Positions 35,765 to 44,480 of a stretch of DNA of 64,000 nt are shown here, piece after piece. Every line of letters begins with the position of its first letter. The first letter of the stretch is position 1. Made by a program: the position numbers and the translations under genes. The DNA comes from Brevibacillus panacihumi (GTDB lineage: Bacteria > Bacillota > Bacilli > Brevibacillales > Brevibacillaceae), in NCBI RefSeq assembly GCF_003710985.1, contig NZ_RHHT01000015.1, positions 186,001 through 250,000 of the forward strand, written 5' to 3'. The notes beneath the pieces were generated by a model. That model made no database searches and had not been told where the DNA came from. It worked only from the letters and a program-made list of their open reading frames with translations.

Positions 35765-36058
35765 TGATATTTGGATGAAACGATGAACGGGACGAGTACG
35801 TAAGGTCCGCTGCCAAGAGAGTCGGGGTCAGGTGAAAGCCCGTCCAGCAGCCTTGCGGAATATCACCCGGGAGTTCAATAACCGAAAGCCGACCCCAGCA
35901 TCCTTGGATAGGCAAGTAAGTGCGCGAGTCATTCCCGTTACGGAATGTAATGAAGTGAAGCGAGTCTTTGCCGTCTCTTTTACATGCGGCATAACTCGTT
36001 TAATCAGGGTGGTACCACGGGAGCTTTCTCTCGTCCCTATTTGGGGATGAGGGAAGGC
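35765..36058 (+). ncRNA. T-box riboswitch controlling ileS
   Basis: The leader has the T-box core AGGGTGGTACCACGGG (36006-36021), whose UGGN-complement pairs with the uncharged tRNA acceptor, followed by a terminator hairpin (CTCTCGTCCC with GGGGATGAG, 36024-36050) and a T-rich run. A stem I with GAGAG and GGTGAAAGCC elements lies at 35815-35890. The likely specifier codon is ATC at 35862-35864 (isoleucine), which matches the downstream gene. Low tRNA-Ile charging should let transcription continue into ileS. Confidence 0.93.
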
Positions 36059-36090
36059 TTTTATTTATTTTTATAGGAGTGAATGAGGCT

Positions 36091-38877
36091 ATGGATTACA
36101 GCAAAACGCTTCAATTGCCAAAAACCGAGTTTCCGATGCGCGGCAACCTGCCAGCGCGTGAGCCGCAAATGCAAGCGGCATGGGATGAGAAGGACATCTA
36201 CCAAAAAGTACAGGAGCGCACCAAAGGACGCCCTCCATTTGTTCTCCACGACGGTCCTCCATATGCGAACGGGGATATCCATATCGGCCACGCCTTGAAT
36301 AAAATCATCAAGGACATGATTGTCCGCTACAAATCTATGGCGGGTTTTGACGCTCCCTATGTGCCAGGTTGGGATACACATGGATTGCCGATCGAGCAAG
36401 CGATCATTAATGCACAAGGGCTGGATCGCCGTTCGATCGAGGTAAACGATTTCCGCAAGCGTTGCGAAGAGTACGCATGGTCCTATATCCACAAGCAGCG
36501 TGACCAGTTTAAACGCCTGGGTGTTCGCGGGGATTGGGAAAATCCTTACGTTACGCTGTTGCCGGAATATGAAGCGAATCAAATCCGCGTCTTTGGTGAA
36601 ATGGCAAAAAAAGGATACATCTACAAGGGACTGCGCTGCGTCTACTGGTCGCCTTCTTCGGAAACCGCGCTGGCTGATGCCGAGATCGAGTACAAAGACA
36701 AGCGCTCTCCTTCCATTTATGTCAGCTTCCAGGTCGTCGATGGCAAAGGCAAGCTGGATACCCAGACAGGCGTCGTGATCTGGACAACAACTCCTTGGAC
36801 ACTGCCTGCCAACCTGGCTATCTCTCTCCATCCGGAATTGGAGTACAGCGTAGTGAAAGTGGCAGATCGCCAATTCCTCGTTGCCAGCGGCCTGCTCGAG
36901 ACAGCGAGCAAGGAAATCGGCTGGGAAGACGTAGAAGTACTGGCAACGCACAAAGGTGCTGATCTGGAAGGGGTACTGACGCAGCATCCGTTCTACGACC
37001 GCACTTCTCCGCTCATTCTGGGCGAGCATGTCACACTCGACGCCGGTACAGGCTGCGTTCATACGGCTCCTGGTCACGGGGAAGACGACTTCATCATCGG
37101 TCAAAAATACAATCTTGGCGTGCTCTGCCCGGTAGACCATGAAGGAAAAATGACCAGTGAAGTGCCCGGATTTGAAGGCTTGTTCTACGAGGATGCCAAC
37201 AAGGTCGTCACCGAGAAGCTGAAGGAGAACAACGCGCTGCTCAAGCTGAGCTTCTTTACGCACTCCTATCCGCATGACTGGCGCACCAAAAAACCGGTAA
37301 TCTATCGTGCGACCGAGCAATGGTTTGCGTCCATCGACGGCTTCCGTGAGCAGATGCTGGAAGCGATCAAACAGGTGAAATGGATCCCGCAATGGGGTGA
37401 AACTCGCTTGGCTAACATGATCGCCGATCGCGGTGACTGGTGTATCTCTCGTCAACGCGTGTGGGGCGTACCGATTCCGATCTTCTATTGCAAATGCTGC
37501 AATGAACCGATCATCAACGATATGACGATCAACCATATCGCAGAATTGTTCCGCAAAGAGGGCTCTTCGGTCTGGTTTGCCCGTGAAGCGAGCGAGCTGG
37601 TGCCAGAAGGACTGGCATGCCCGAAATGCGATACGAAGGAATTCCGCAAAGAAACCGACATCATGGACGTTTGGTTTGACTCCGGTTCCAGCCATCAAGC
37701 TGTACTCAGAGAGCGCGGCATGAGCTGGCCGGCGGATATGTATTTGGAAGGCTCTGACCAATATCGCGGTTGGTTCAACTCCTCCTTGTCTACAGGGGTT
37801 GCGGTATATGGCACAGCGCCGTATAAATCCGTATTGAGCCATGGCTTTGCCCTCGATGGCGAAGGACGCAAAATGTCCAAATCGCTGGGGAATGTCGTCG
37901 TGCCGCAGCAGGTCATCGACAAGCTGGGTGCAGATATTCTGCGTCTGTGGGTGGCTTCGGTGGATTACCAGTCTGACGTTCGTATTTCCGACGCGATTTT
38001 GAATCAGATCGCCGAGGTGTATCGCAAAATCCGCAATACCTTCCGTTTCCTGCTGGGTAATCTGGACGGCTTTGATCCGGCTCGCGACCGTGTAGCCTAT
38101 GAAAATCTCGGCGAATTGGATCGCTTCGTTCTCGCCAAAGCTGCGCAGGTGACACAGCGAGCACGCAAGGCATATGACGAATACCAGTTCCATACTGTCT
38201 TCCATGCCGTTCATAACTTCTGTGTGATCGACTTGTCTTCGTTCTATCTGGACATCTGCAAAGACAGACTGTACGTGGAAGCGCCAAACAGCACGAAGCG
38301 CCGCGCCGCCCAAACTGTCATGTACGATTGCTTGCTGACGCTGGTGAGACTGGTAGCTCCGATCCTGCCGCATACCGCTGATGAAGTATGGAGCTTTATC
38401 CCGGGCGTAGAAGTGGAAAGCGTGCAACTGACCGACATGCCGGAAGCGGAAGAGAAGCATCTCAGCTTCTCTGGGGAAGCTCTCCAAAAATGGAATGCCT
38501 TCCTGGAAGTCCGTGACGAAGTGCTCAAAGCGATGGAAGAGGCGCGCCGCAACAAGGTGTTCGGCAACTCGGTAGACGCCAAACTCGCTTTGTACCCGCA
38601 AAACGAAGAGGTTGCAAAAACCTTGGCTGCCATGGACGATCTCGCGGATCTGTTTATCGTGGCTCATGTGGATCTTCACAGCCAAGATGCTGCAGCACCA
38701 GCCGAAGCCGTCCAATTGGAAGGAATCAGCGTGGTTGTAGCGGCTGCAGATGGCGTCAAATGCGAGCGTTGCCGTGTGGTGAAGCAAGACGTAGGCTCCC
38801 ACTCCGCACATCCTGCGATTTGCGGACGCTGTGCTGACGTCGTGGAAGAGCATTATGCTCATGTTCATGAAGAATAA
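36091..38877 (+). CDS. ileS: Isoleucyl-tRNA synthetase
   Basis: A 928-residue class Ia synthetase. [16 protein letters not shown] carries the HIGH motif (about residues 58-68), the CP1 editing domain follows ([28 protein letters not shown]), then [10 protein letters not shown] with KMSKS (about 592-596), and a C-terminal zinc finger with four cysteines (CERC...CGRC). The length fits the eubacterial type 1 enzyme sensitive to mupirocin. ATG 36091 follows AGGAGTGAATGAGG; GTG 36079 overlaps that site. Confidence 0.97.
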   Translation: MDYSKTLQLPKTEFPMRGNLPAREPQMQAAWDEKDIYQKVQERTKGRPPFVLHDGPPYANGDIHIGHALNKIIKDMIVRYKSMAGFDAPYVPGWDTHGLPIEQAIINAQGLDRRSIEVNDFRKRCEEYAWSYIHKQRDQFKRLGVRGDWENPYVTLLPEYEANQIRVFGEMAKKGYIYKGLRCVYWSPSSETALADAEIEYKDKRSPSIYVSFQVVDGKGKLDTQTGVVIWTTTPWTLPANLAISLHPELEYSVVKVADRQFLVASGLLETASKEIGWEDVEVLATHKGADLEGVLTQHPFYDRTSPLILGEHVTLDAGTGCVHTAPGHGEDDFIIGQKYNLGVLCPVDHEGKMTSEVPGFEGLFYEDANKVVTEKLKENNALLKLSFFTHSYPHDWRTKKPVIYRATEQWFASIDGFREQMLEAIKQVKWIPQWGETRLANMIADRGDWCISRQRVWGVPIPIFYCKCCNEPIINDMTINHIAELFRKEGSSVWFAREASELVPEGLACPKCDTKEFRKETDIMDVWFDSGSSHQAVLRERGMSWPADMYLEGSDQYRGWFNSSLSTGVAVYGTAPYKSVLSHGFALDGEGRKMSKSLGNVVVPQQVIDKLGADILRLWVASVDYQSDVRISDAILNQIAEVYRKIRNTFRFLLGNLDGFDPARDRVAYENLGELDRFVLAKAAQVTQRARKAYDEYQFHTVFHAVHNFCVIDLSSFYLDICKDRLYVEAPNSTKRRAAQTVMYDCLLTLVRLVAPILPHTADEVWSFIPGVEVESVQLTDMPEAEEKHLSFSGEALQKWNAFLEVRDEVLKAMEEARRNKVFGNSVDAKLALYPQNEEVAKTLAAMDDLADLFIVAHVDLHSQDAAAPAEAVQLEGISVVVAAADGVKCERCRVVKQDVGSHSAHPAICGRCADVVEEHYAHVHEE

Positions 38878-38893
38878 AAATAGCTTGATCGAG

Positions 38894-38927
38894 CCTGTCT
38901 TTCCCAGCTGGGGAAGACAGGTTTTTT
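38894..38927 (+). terminator. Terminator after ileS
   Basis: CCTGTCTTTCCC (38894-38905) pairs with GGGGAAGACAGG (38910-38921) with one G-U pair and a four-base loop, then T6. Confidence 0.92.
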
Positions 38928-38950
38928 CATGAAGGCTTGTTATATGGAAA

Positions 38951-38997
38951 AAAGCAAAAAGCATGGTACGTCACGAAGACCCCATGCTTTTTTGCTT
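38951..38997 (-). terminator. Terminator of the M24 peptidase gene (minus strand)
   Basis: AAGCAAAAAGCATGG (38952-38966) pairs with CCATGCTTTTTTGCTT (38982-38997) with one bulge. Read on the minus strand it is followed by T6, and it lies 20 bases after the M24 stop. Its A/T symmetry lets it also block transcription from ileS. Confidence 0.85.
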
Positions 38998-39016
38998 GAT
39001 TCATCTACATTCCCAC

Positions 39017-40147
39017 TTAAAGTACCATGCTCTCCAAATCCCTCTCCACCTGCGTAATCACTTCGCAGCCCTCCTTGGTCACAATGACCGTATCTGAGTG
39101 ACGGAATCCACCCAGCCCCGGGACATAAAACCCTGGCTCGACGGTAAAGACCATACCTTCCTCCAATACAGCATGTTCATCAAAGCGGAAGAAGGGAGGT
39201 TCATGAACATCCAGGCCCATGCTGTGACCCGTGCGGTGAATGGCGTACTCCCCGAATCCAGCCTTTTGAATGATAGACCGAGCGGCGAGATCCACTTCGC
39301 ACATCGGAACTCCTGCCTTGACTGTATCCAATGCAGCTTGCTGGGCGGCAAGCATGACGGCGAAGGCTTCCTTTTGCCTGTCGGTGGCTTCGCCCACGAA
39401 GCACGTCCGCTCGCATTCAGCAATATAGCCGTTTAGAAAGACATGGTGCGTATGAATAAGGATGTCTCCTCGCTCCAGCTTTCGTGTATTGGAAAACACA
39501 TGCGGCAGGATGGAGCGCTCGATGCCCGATGGGGTCATGGCGTTTACTCCGGCGATCATTTCTGGATAACGGCGAGAAACCTCCTCCAAGGCAGCCAAGT
39601 GCCCTGCTTGATCAATCTCCAGTTCCGTCGCACCGGGCTTGACCGCACCCAAAGAAGCGCGAACAGCCAGGCTGACCAATTCACTCGCTTGACGCAGCAG
39701 ACCCAGTTCTTCCTCATCCTTCACGACGCGAGCCTGCAAAAGTTCAGAGGAGACATCGACCAGCTCCCAGCCTGCCTCCTGCAGCGCTTTTTCCAGCTTC
39801 ATCGACACAGACGAGAACTCGACTCCCAGCTTTCCACCCTGACCATATGTCTGCAAGTACGAAAGCAGGGACTCGACTGGATTGGTTCCTTTCTCCGCTT
39901 TCTCTGGATGCTCATAGTAGGTGATGATGCGATCTACCTGTGCGAAGTGCTTGGCGTGATCTTCTTCCAGTCCCGGCACGATAAACGTACTCTCTTTTTG
40001 CGAGTAGATGTAAAAGATCGGGCGAGAGTAAATGATCGCTTTAAAACCGCTGACAAAGTACTGATTGTTGGGGGAAGTCAACAATATGGCAGTAAGGTCA
40101 TGCTCTTTCATCAATTTTTGCATCATTTCTCTACGTTTTGTTTTCAT
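39017..40147 (-). CDS. M24-family aminopeptidase (Xaa-Pro peptidase-like)
   Basis: A 376-residue metallopeptidase with a creatinase-like N-terminal domain (about 1-130) and a pita-bread catalytic domain (about 140-370). Metal and active-site motifs: HTHHVFLNGYIAECERT, HRTGHSMGLDVHEPP and FTVEPGFYVPG. Substrate probably X-Pro peptides; creatinase-type activity on small amidines cannot be excluded. ATG 40147 follows AGGAGGAGGACAAA; ATG 40168 would lie upstream of that site. The MFS gene lies just upstream on the same strand, so the two form a likely operon. Confidence 0.9.
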   Translation of the reverse strand: MKTKRREMMQKLMKEHDLTAILLTSPNNQYFVSGFKAIIYSRPIFYIYSQKESTFIVPGLEEDHAKHFAQVDRIITYYEHPEKAEKGTNPVESLLSYLQTYGQGGKLGVEFSSVSMKLEKALQEAGWELVDVSSELLQARVVKDEEELGLLRQASELVSLAVRASLGAVKPGATELEIDQAGHLAALEEVSRRYPEMIAGVNAMTPSGIERSILPHVFSNTRKLERGDILIHTHHVFLNGYIAECERTCFVGEATDRQKEAFAVMLAAQQAALDTVKAGVPMCEVDLAARSIIQKAGFGEYAIHRTGHSMGLDVHEPPFFRFDEHAVLEEGMVFTVEPGFYVPGLGGFRHSDTVIVTKEGCEVITQVERDLESMVL

Positions 40148-40199
40148 TTTGTCCTCCTCCTGGGTCATTTATTGTTGTCTCGATCGTTTGAGCGTTTTG

Positions 40200-41432
40200 C
40201 TAGGCTTGGGACGACTTGGCGACAGAAGACGAGGCCAATAGCTTTTTGGATTGTCCCAGCAGCAGTCCCATGACGAGCGAGAGAAGATTGCCGACGATGA
40301 GATAGCTGAAAGCGACGTTGTATGATCCGTCAAAGGCTTGGATCAGGAAGCCCATCACAGCAGGCGTGAGGAAGGAGGCGAGATTCGCTCCTGTATTCAG
40401 CATGCCGAATGCGCTTCCCATGATTTGGGAGGGCAATTGCCGAAGCGGCATAGCCAAAATACCCATATAGGCCACTTGAAAGAAGAAAGCGGCGATGATT
40501 TGCGCGGTGATCGTCAGCACGAGCGATTCTACGGTAAACATTGCGTAGATGCAGATCGCTGCGATCAGATTGCCGTAGATGATCAGGCTCCTTTCGCGGT
40601 TCGCAAAGACTTTGTCTGCCAGCCAGCCGCCAGCCAGATAGCCAACCATACCCGCCAACAGAGGTAGCGAAGCGTAGATGCCTGCGTCCAGCAGGTTGAT
40701 CCCGCGGACATTCGTCAGGTAGGAAGGCACCCAGCTGTTCAATCCCCACATCGCGGTATACAAGCCGAACAGCGCGATCAAAATTTTCCACATGGCAGAA
40801 GAGGTAAACAAGGCACGAAGCGATACTTCTTGCTCTTGGGTCTCACTGACGCCTGGTTCAGCTTGCTTGTCTCGGAGGAAAAAGAAATAAACTACGGCAA
40901 GGATGATTCCTAAAATCCCCAAAACAATATACACGTTTCTCCACCCGATCTGGGTGATGAAATAGGCGCCCCCAGCACTGGCGAGAAAACCGCCCAGCAT
41001 GATCGCGACCAGCAGGATCGATTGCGTGCGCGACCTTTTTTCCGGAGGCACATTTTCGCTCATTAATTTGGTTGCAGCTCCTGGGAATGCTCCCTCGCCG
41101 AGTCCGAAAATAAAACGAATGACCAAAAGAGAGGTCAGGGACCAAGCCAAACCGGACAATCCTGCAAATAAGGAAAAGACGACAATGGTAGAAATAATGG
41201 CGATTTTGGAACCATAGCGGTCTGCCAGCCAGCCTCCCGGAATTTGCATGAGGGTATACCCCAGATAAAAAATGCTCAATATGACGCCTAGTGAAGCAGG
41301 ATCCAGCTTCAGCTCTTCCCCGATGGGAACGATGGCAATATTGATGAACATGCGATCCAAGGAAGAGATAAACCAGCCAAAGAATAGAAGTGCAATCAGC
41401 TTTCCTCTTTGTTGCGTCGCTTCAACTGTCAA
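40200..41432 (-). CDS. MFS transporter (ACS/phthalate-permease type)
   Basis: A 410-residue carrier with about 12 membrane helices. The loop after helix 2 carries GGWLADRYGSK (MFS motif A), and FGLGEGAFPGAATKLM is typical of the anion:cation symporter subfamily, which takes up organic acids. TTG 41432 is preferred because GGGGGGA lies six bases before it; upstream in-frame codons lack a ribosome site. Probably co-transcribed with the M24 peptidase and controlled by the divergent LysR gene. Confidence 0.87.
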   Translation of the reverse strand: MTVEATQQRGKLIALLFFGWFISSLDRMFINIAIVPIGEELKLDPASLGVILSIFYLGYTLMQIPGGWLADRYGSKIAIISTIVVFSLFAGLSGLAWSLTSLLVIRFIFGLGEGAFPGAATKLMSENVPPEKRSRTQSILLVAIMLGGFLASAGGAYFITQIGWRNVYIVLGILGIILAVVYFFFLRDKQAEPGVSETQEQEVSLRALFTSSAMWKILIALFGLYTAMWGLNSWVPSYLTNVRGINLLDAGIYASLPLLAGMVGYLAGGWLADKVFANRERSLIIYGNLIAAICIYAMFTVESLVLTITAQIIAAFFFQVAYMGILAMPLRQLPSQIMGSAFGMLNTGANLASFLTPAVMGFLIQAFDGSYNVAFSYLIVGNLLSLVMGLLLGQSKKLLASSSVAKSSQA

Positions 41433-41551
41433 ATAGATCCCCCCGTATAAAAAAGCTATAAAAGATGATGGCGATCTCCTGATCAAAAAAGGATTATTCC
41501 TAGTATAAAAGGCTTTCTGTAATTGCGGAAATATTTAAAAAACCTATAATA

Positions 41552-41566
41552 ATACCTTACAGGTAT
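41552..41566. promoter_or_regulatory. Candidate LysR operator upstream of the MFS-M24 pair
   Basis: ATACCTTACAGGTAT is a perfect interrupted palindrome (ATACC/GGTAT around TTACA), of the T-N11-A class, in the divergent gap and 21 bases before the LysR start. Confidence 0.6.
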
Positions 41567-41587
41567 AAATGAGGATTGGGGGATCAC

Positions 41588-42472
41588 ATGGAACTCAGAC
41601 ATATTCGCTATTTCACGGTTTTGGCAGAAGAGCTTAACTTCAGTCGTGCGGCAGAAAGATTGCATATTGCGCAGCCTCCGCTCAGCAGGCAAATCCAGCA
41701 GCTGGAGGAAGAGGTGGGCGTTCGATTATTGGATCGTACCAAGAGGCGCGTCGAATTAACCAATGCAGGAAAAGCGTTTCTGGAAAAGGCATACCAATTG
41801 ATCGATCTGGTAGAGGATGCCTGTGATACGGCACGCATGGCAGCCCGGGCAGAGCATGGAAAGCTGATCATCGGGTTTACAGGGACTGCCCATAATCTGC
41901 TGCCCGTCCTTGAGGTGTACCGCAATAAGTATCCAGAAGTCAGTTTGAATCTTCAGTTGATGGGAACGACAGCCCAAATCGCGGCTCTGCAGGATAAAAG
42001 CATCGACGTCGGAATTCTCACGCCACCAGTCACCAATGAAGAAATACTGGTAAAGAAAATCAAGTACCCGCCTTTGGCTGCGATCTTGCCAAAAAACCAT
42101 CCTCTTGCCTTGAGGGGAGGGGCTGTTTCGATCAAAGAATTAGCTGCTGAATCTTTCGTGATTACACCACGGTCGATTGGGCCCGGCTTTTACGATGCGG
42201 TTACCAGAATTTGTCACGAGGCGGGTTTTTCCCCAAATATCACAATCGAAACGCATGACCTGCAGACGGTTTTTGTCCTTGTATCTGCAGGCATGGGAGT
42301 ATCTATTGCACCTGCGATCAGCTACGAGCCGGGGGGAGTCGTCTTTCGGGAATTGGCAGATCAAGATATTACGATGGATGGGGGAATCGCCTACAGACGG
42401 GAGGAAACATCGGAAGTGGTGCATTCATTTTTGGACACTTTTTTGGAATACATCACGTACAAGCCATTTTAA
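41588..42472 (+). CDS. LysR-family transcriptional regulator
   Basis: A 294-residue regulator: N-terminal helix-turn-helix (ELRHIRYFTVLAEELNFSRAAERL, reading from residue 2), PPLSRQIQQLEEEVGVRLL, then a periplasmic-binding-like effector domain. Similar to BenM/CatR-type regulators of organic-acid use (the NFSRAAERLHIAQPPLSRQI form is typical). ATG 41588 follows GGGGGATC. Divergent from the MFS and M24 genes, with a palindrome between, so these are the likely targets. Confidence 0.92.
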   Translation: MELRHIRYFTVLAEELNFSRAAERLHIAQPPLSRQIQQLEEEVGVRLLDRTKRRVELTNAGKAFLEKAYQLIDLVEDACDTARMAARAEHGKLIIGFTGTAHNLLPVLEVYRNKYPEVSLNLQLMGTTAQIAALQDKSIDVGILTPPVTNEEILVKKIKYPPLAAILPKNHPLALRGGAVSIKELAAESFVITPRSIGPGFYDAVTRICHEAGFSPNITIETHDLQTVFVLVSAGMGVSIAPAISYEPGGVVFRELADQDITMDGGIAYRREETSEVVHSFLDTFLEYITYKPF

Positions 42473-42557
42473 AGGGTCCTTATGGCGCATCGGTTATTTC
42501 CGGTAAGGCCAAGCCATACTACCTGTTGAGGAAACCAAACGAAGGGTGGTATCCGGT

Positions 42558-43319
42558 GTGGACCAGAACAAGATGGCCATTCTCAAGGAAAAATTGCTGG
42601 ACGAAAAACGGGAGATCGAAGAACGCGTACAGGCCCATTACAGCATGAGGGAGCAAATGTCTTCAGCTATTCAAGAGTTTTCCATGTACGATAACCATCC
42701 TGCTGACATTGGGACGGAAATGTTTGAAAGAGAGAAGGACTTGGCGCTAGATCTCCTGGATCGGGAAACGCTGCGGGAAATCGATCAAGCTTTGCAAAAA
42801 ATGGAAGAGGGGACGTATGGTATTTGTACCGTATGCGGGACTGAGATTCCGCTTGAGCGTTTGGAGGCATTGCCGCATGCTCTCACCTGCAAAGAACACG
42901 CGCCAGCTCCCAACCGGAATGACTCGCGGCCCATTGAGGAGGAATTTCTCCAGCCGCCGTTTGGCAGGACCTCTCTGGATGAAAAAGAAGGGCAGAATGG
43001 CTTTGATGGGGAAGATGCTTGGCAGATCGTCGAGGCCTGGGGCACTTCAAGCACTCCTTTTTCATTTGTAGATAACGACAAGACCGACTACAAGGAAATG
43101 TACATCGAAAGCGATGAGCCGGACGGTTTTGTGCAAGCAGTCGAAGAGATCGGGTATACAGGCATTGATGGTTATCACGGGCCGGACAGTGTTCAGTTTA
43201 TGCGCAGCGGCACTTATGAGGAGTACATGCGAAAAGGCGAAGGCAAGGGAAACTTCCTGTCTTACGAAGACTATGAAGCAGAGCGTGCGGAGCGAGAAGG
43301 CCGCGATGATTTGCTGTAG
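42558..43319 (+). CDS. TraR/DksA-type zinc-finger protein (YteA/YlyA family)
   Basis: A 253-residue protein with an N-terminal coiled coil, acidic tip (NHPADIGTEMFEREKDLAL), and a degenerate DksA finger (YGICTVCGTEIPLERLEAL, then a single Cys in HALTCKEH), so three rather than four cysteines. B. subtilis ylyA lies near ileS and belongs to this family; members bind RNA polymerase or affect sporulation promoters. The C-terminal half (about 130-253) is rich in acidic residues and specific to Firmicutes. GTG 42558 has GAAGGGTGG upstream. Confidence 0.83.
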   Translation: MDQNKMAILKEKLLDEKREIEERVQAHYSMREQMSSAIQEFSMYDNHPADIGTEMFEREKDLALDLLDRETLREIDQALQKMEEGTYGICTVCGTEIPLERLEALPHALTCKEHAPAPNRNDSRPIEEEFLQPPFGRTSLDEKEGQNGFDGEDAWQIVEAWGTSSTPFSFVDNDKTDYKEMYIESDEPDGFVQAVEEIGYTGIDGYHGPDSVQFMRSGTYEEYMRKGEGKGNFLSYEDYEAERAEREGRDDLL

Positions 43320-43339
43320 AGGGAGGGCAAGGCCGGATT

Positions 43340-44458
43340 ATGCAGATCGAGCGCGTTGAAACTTACCCCCTGCTGTATCGTTTGCCGAAAGCCTACGGAG
43401 ATGCCAATGGATACAAACGCTACCGCACGACGTACTTGATCCGTATACTCACAACATCCGGAGTCGATGGCTGGGGAGAGATTCTGGATTGGCTGCCTAC
43501 CTTGGACTTGGGTTTTCGCGAGCGAATCATTCCCTATCTGATCGGAAAGCAGGCGACAGACAGGTTGTCGATCACCGCCGTGTTGAAAAAATGGCATCAG
43601 CGGTCGGCAGCGGGGGTAGGCATGGCTTTGACAGAGATCGTGGCGAAGGCTTCGGGGCTGTCAGTCTGCGACCTGTGGGGTGGTCGCATCCATCCCGCCA
43701 TCCCGGTCTATGCTTCTTTTCAATCGTATCGGGAGGAACCGGAATGGATGAGCACGTCGATTGCACAGGTCATGGAACAGGTGGGTGCAGGCTTTAAAAA
43801 AATCAAAGTCAAGATCGGTGGGCGCTCTTTGCGCGAAGATCAGAAGCATATTGAAGCACTGATGAACTCGCTAGGTCCGGATGTTTGTGTAGCTTTGGAC
43901 GGCAACCAGAGCTATGACTTGGCGGCAGCCCGGGACTGGGAGCATCTGATATCCCGTTACCCCAACTGGATGTGGCTGGAAGAACCGATGCCGCTGGATC
44001 AGGTACAGGAGTATGTGAAATTGCGGGCTTGTCTCCCGATTCCGTTGGCAGGAGGCGAGAATCTGGTTCGTCCACCTCAATATTTGCCATTCCTGCAACA
44101 TGGCGCGCTCGATATCTATCAGCCGGACCCGATGCATGCAGAAGGGCTGGAGTCGTACCGCTCACTGGTAGAGCTGGCAAGGCAATTCAGCCACCGTGTC
44201 TCTCCGCATTGCTATGACGGCAGTCTGTCCCGTCTGTATGCCATCTATGCTCAGGCCTGTCTGCCGGCATGGAGCAAAATGAACAGCCAGCAGATCGAGC
44301 CAGTAGAGTGGGATGTGATGGAGAATCCCTTTACGGAGCTTTTCCCCGTCAAGCCTGTCCAGGGGGAAGTGAAGCTGCCGGACGGTCCCGGGATCGGGGT
44401 AGAGCCGTATTGGGAGCGAATTCATGCCTTGCGCTGGGATGGCGAAGTATATGTGTAA
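43340..44458 (+). CDS. Enolase-superfamily enzyme, mandelate racemase/muconate-lactonising type
   Basis: A 372-residue protein with N-terminal capping domain and (beta/alpha)7-beta barrel. Metal ligands appear in ALDGNQ (Asp), WLEEP (Glu) and AGGENL (Glu). KIKVKIG supplies a K-X-K pair, and DIYQPDP with SPHCYD offers an Asp-His dyad, pointing to the mandelate-racemase subgroup, many of which are sugar-acid dehydratases. Substrate unknown. It lies 22 bases before an MFS gene, suggesting a transport-catabolism pair. Confidence 0.85.
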   Translation: MQIERVETYPLLYRLPKAYGDANGYKRYRTTYLIRILTTSGVDGWGEILDWLPTLDLGFRERIIPYLIGKQATDRLSITAVLKKWHQRSAAGVGMALTEIVAKASGLSVCDLWGGRIHPAIPVYASFQSYREEPEWMSTSIAQVMEQVGAGFKKIKVKIGGRSLREDQKHIEALMNSLGPDVCVALDGNQSYDLAAARDWEHLISRYPNWMWLEEPMPLDQVQEYVKLRACLPIPLAGGENLVRPPQYLPFLQHGALDIYQPDPMHAEGLESYRSLVELARQFSHRVSPHCYDGSLSRLYAIYAQACLPAWSKMNSQQIEPVEWDVMENPFTELFPVKPVQGEVKLPDGPGIGVEPYWERIHALRWDGEVYV

Positions 44459-44480
44459 AATAGAGGAGTGGCAGTAACGA

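Noticed and set aside
36061-38964. 967-codon open frame antisense to ileS
   Set aside because: It mirrors ileS codon by codon, starts without a ribosome site and has no recognisable domain. ileS is certain.
38941-39016. Small gene between ileS and the M24 peptidase
   Set aside because: The stretch is filled by two terminators; no start with ribosome site.
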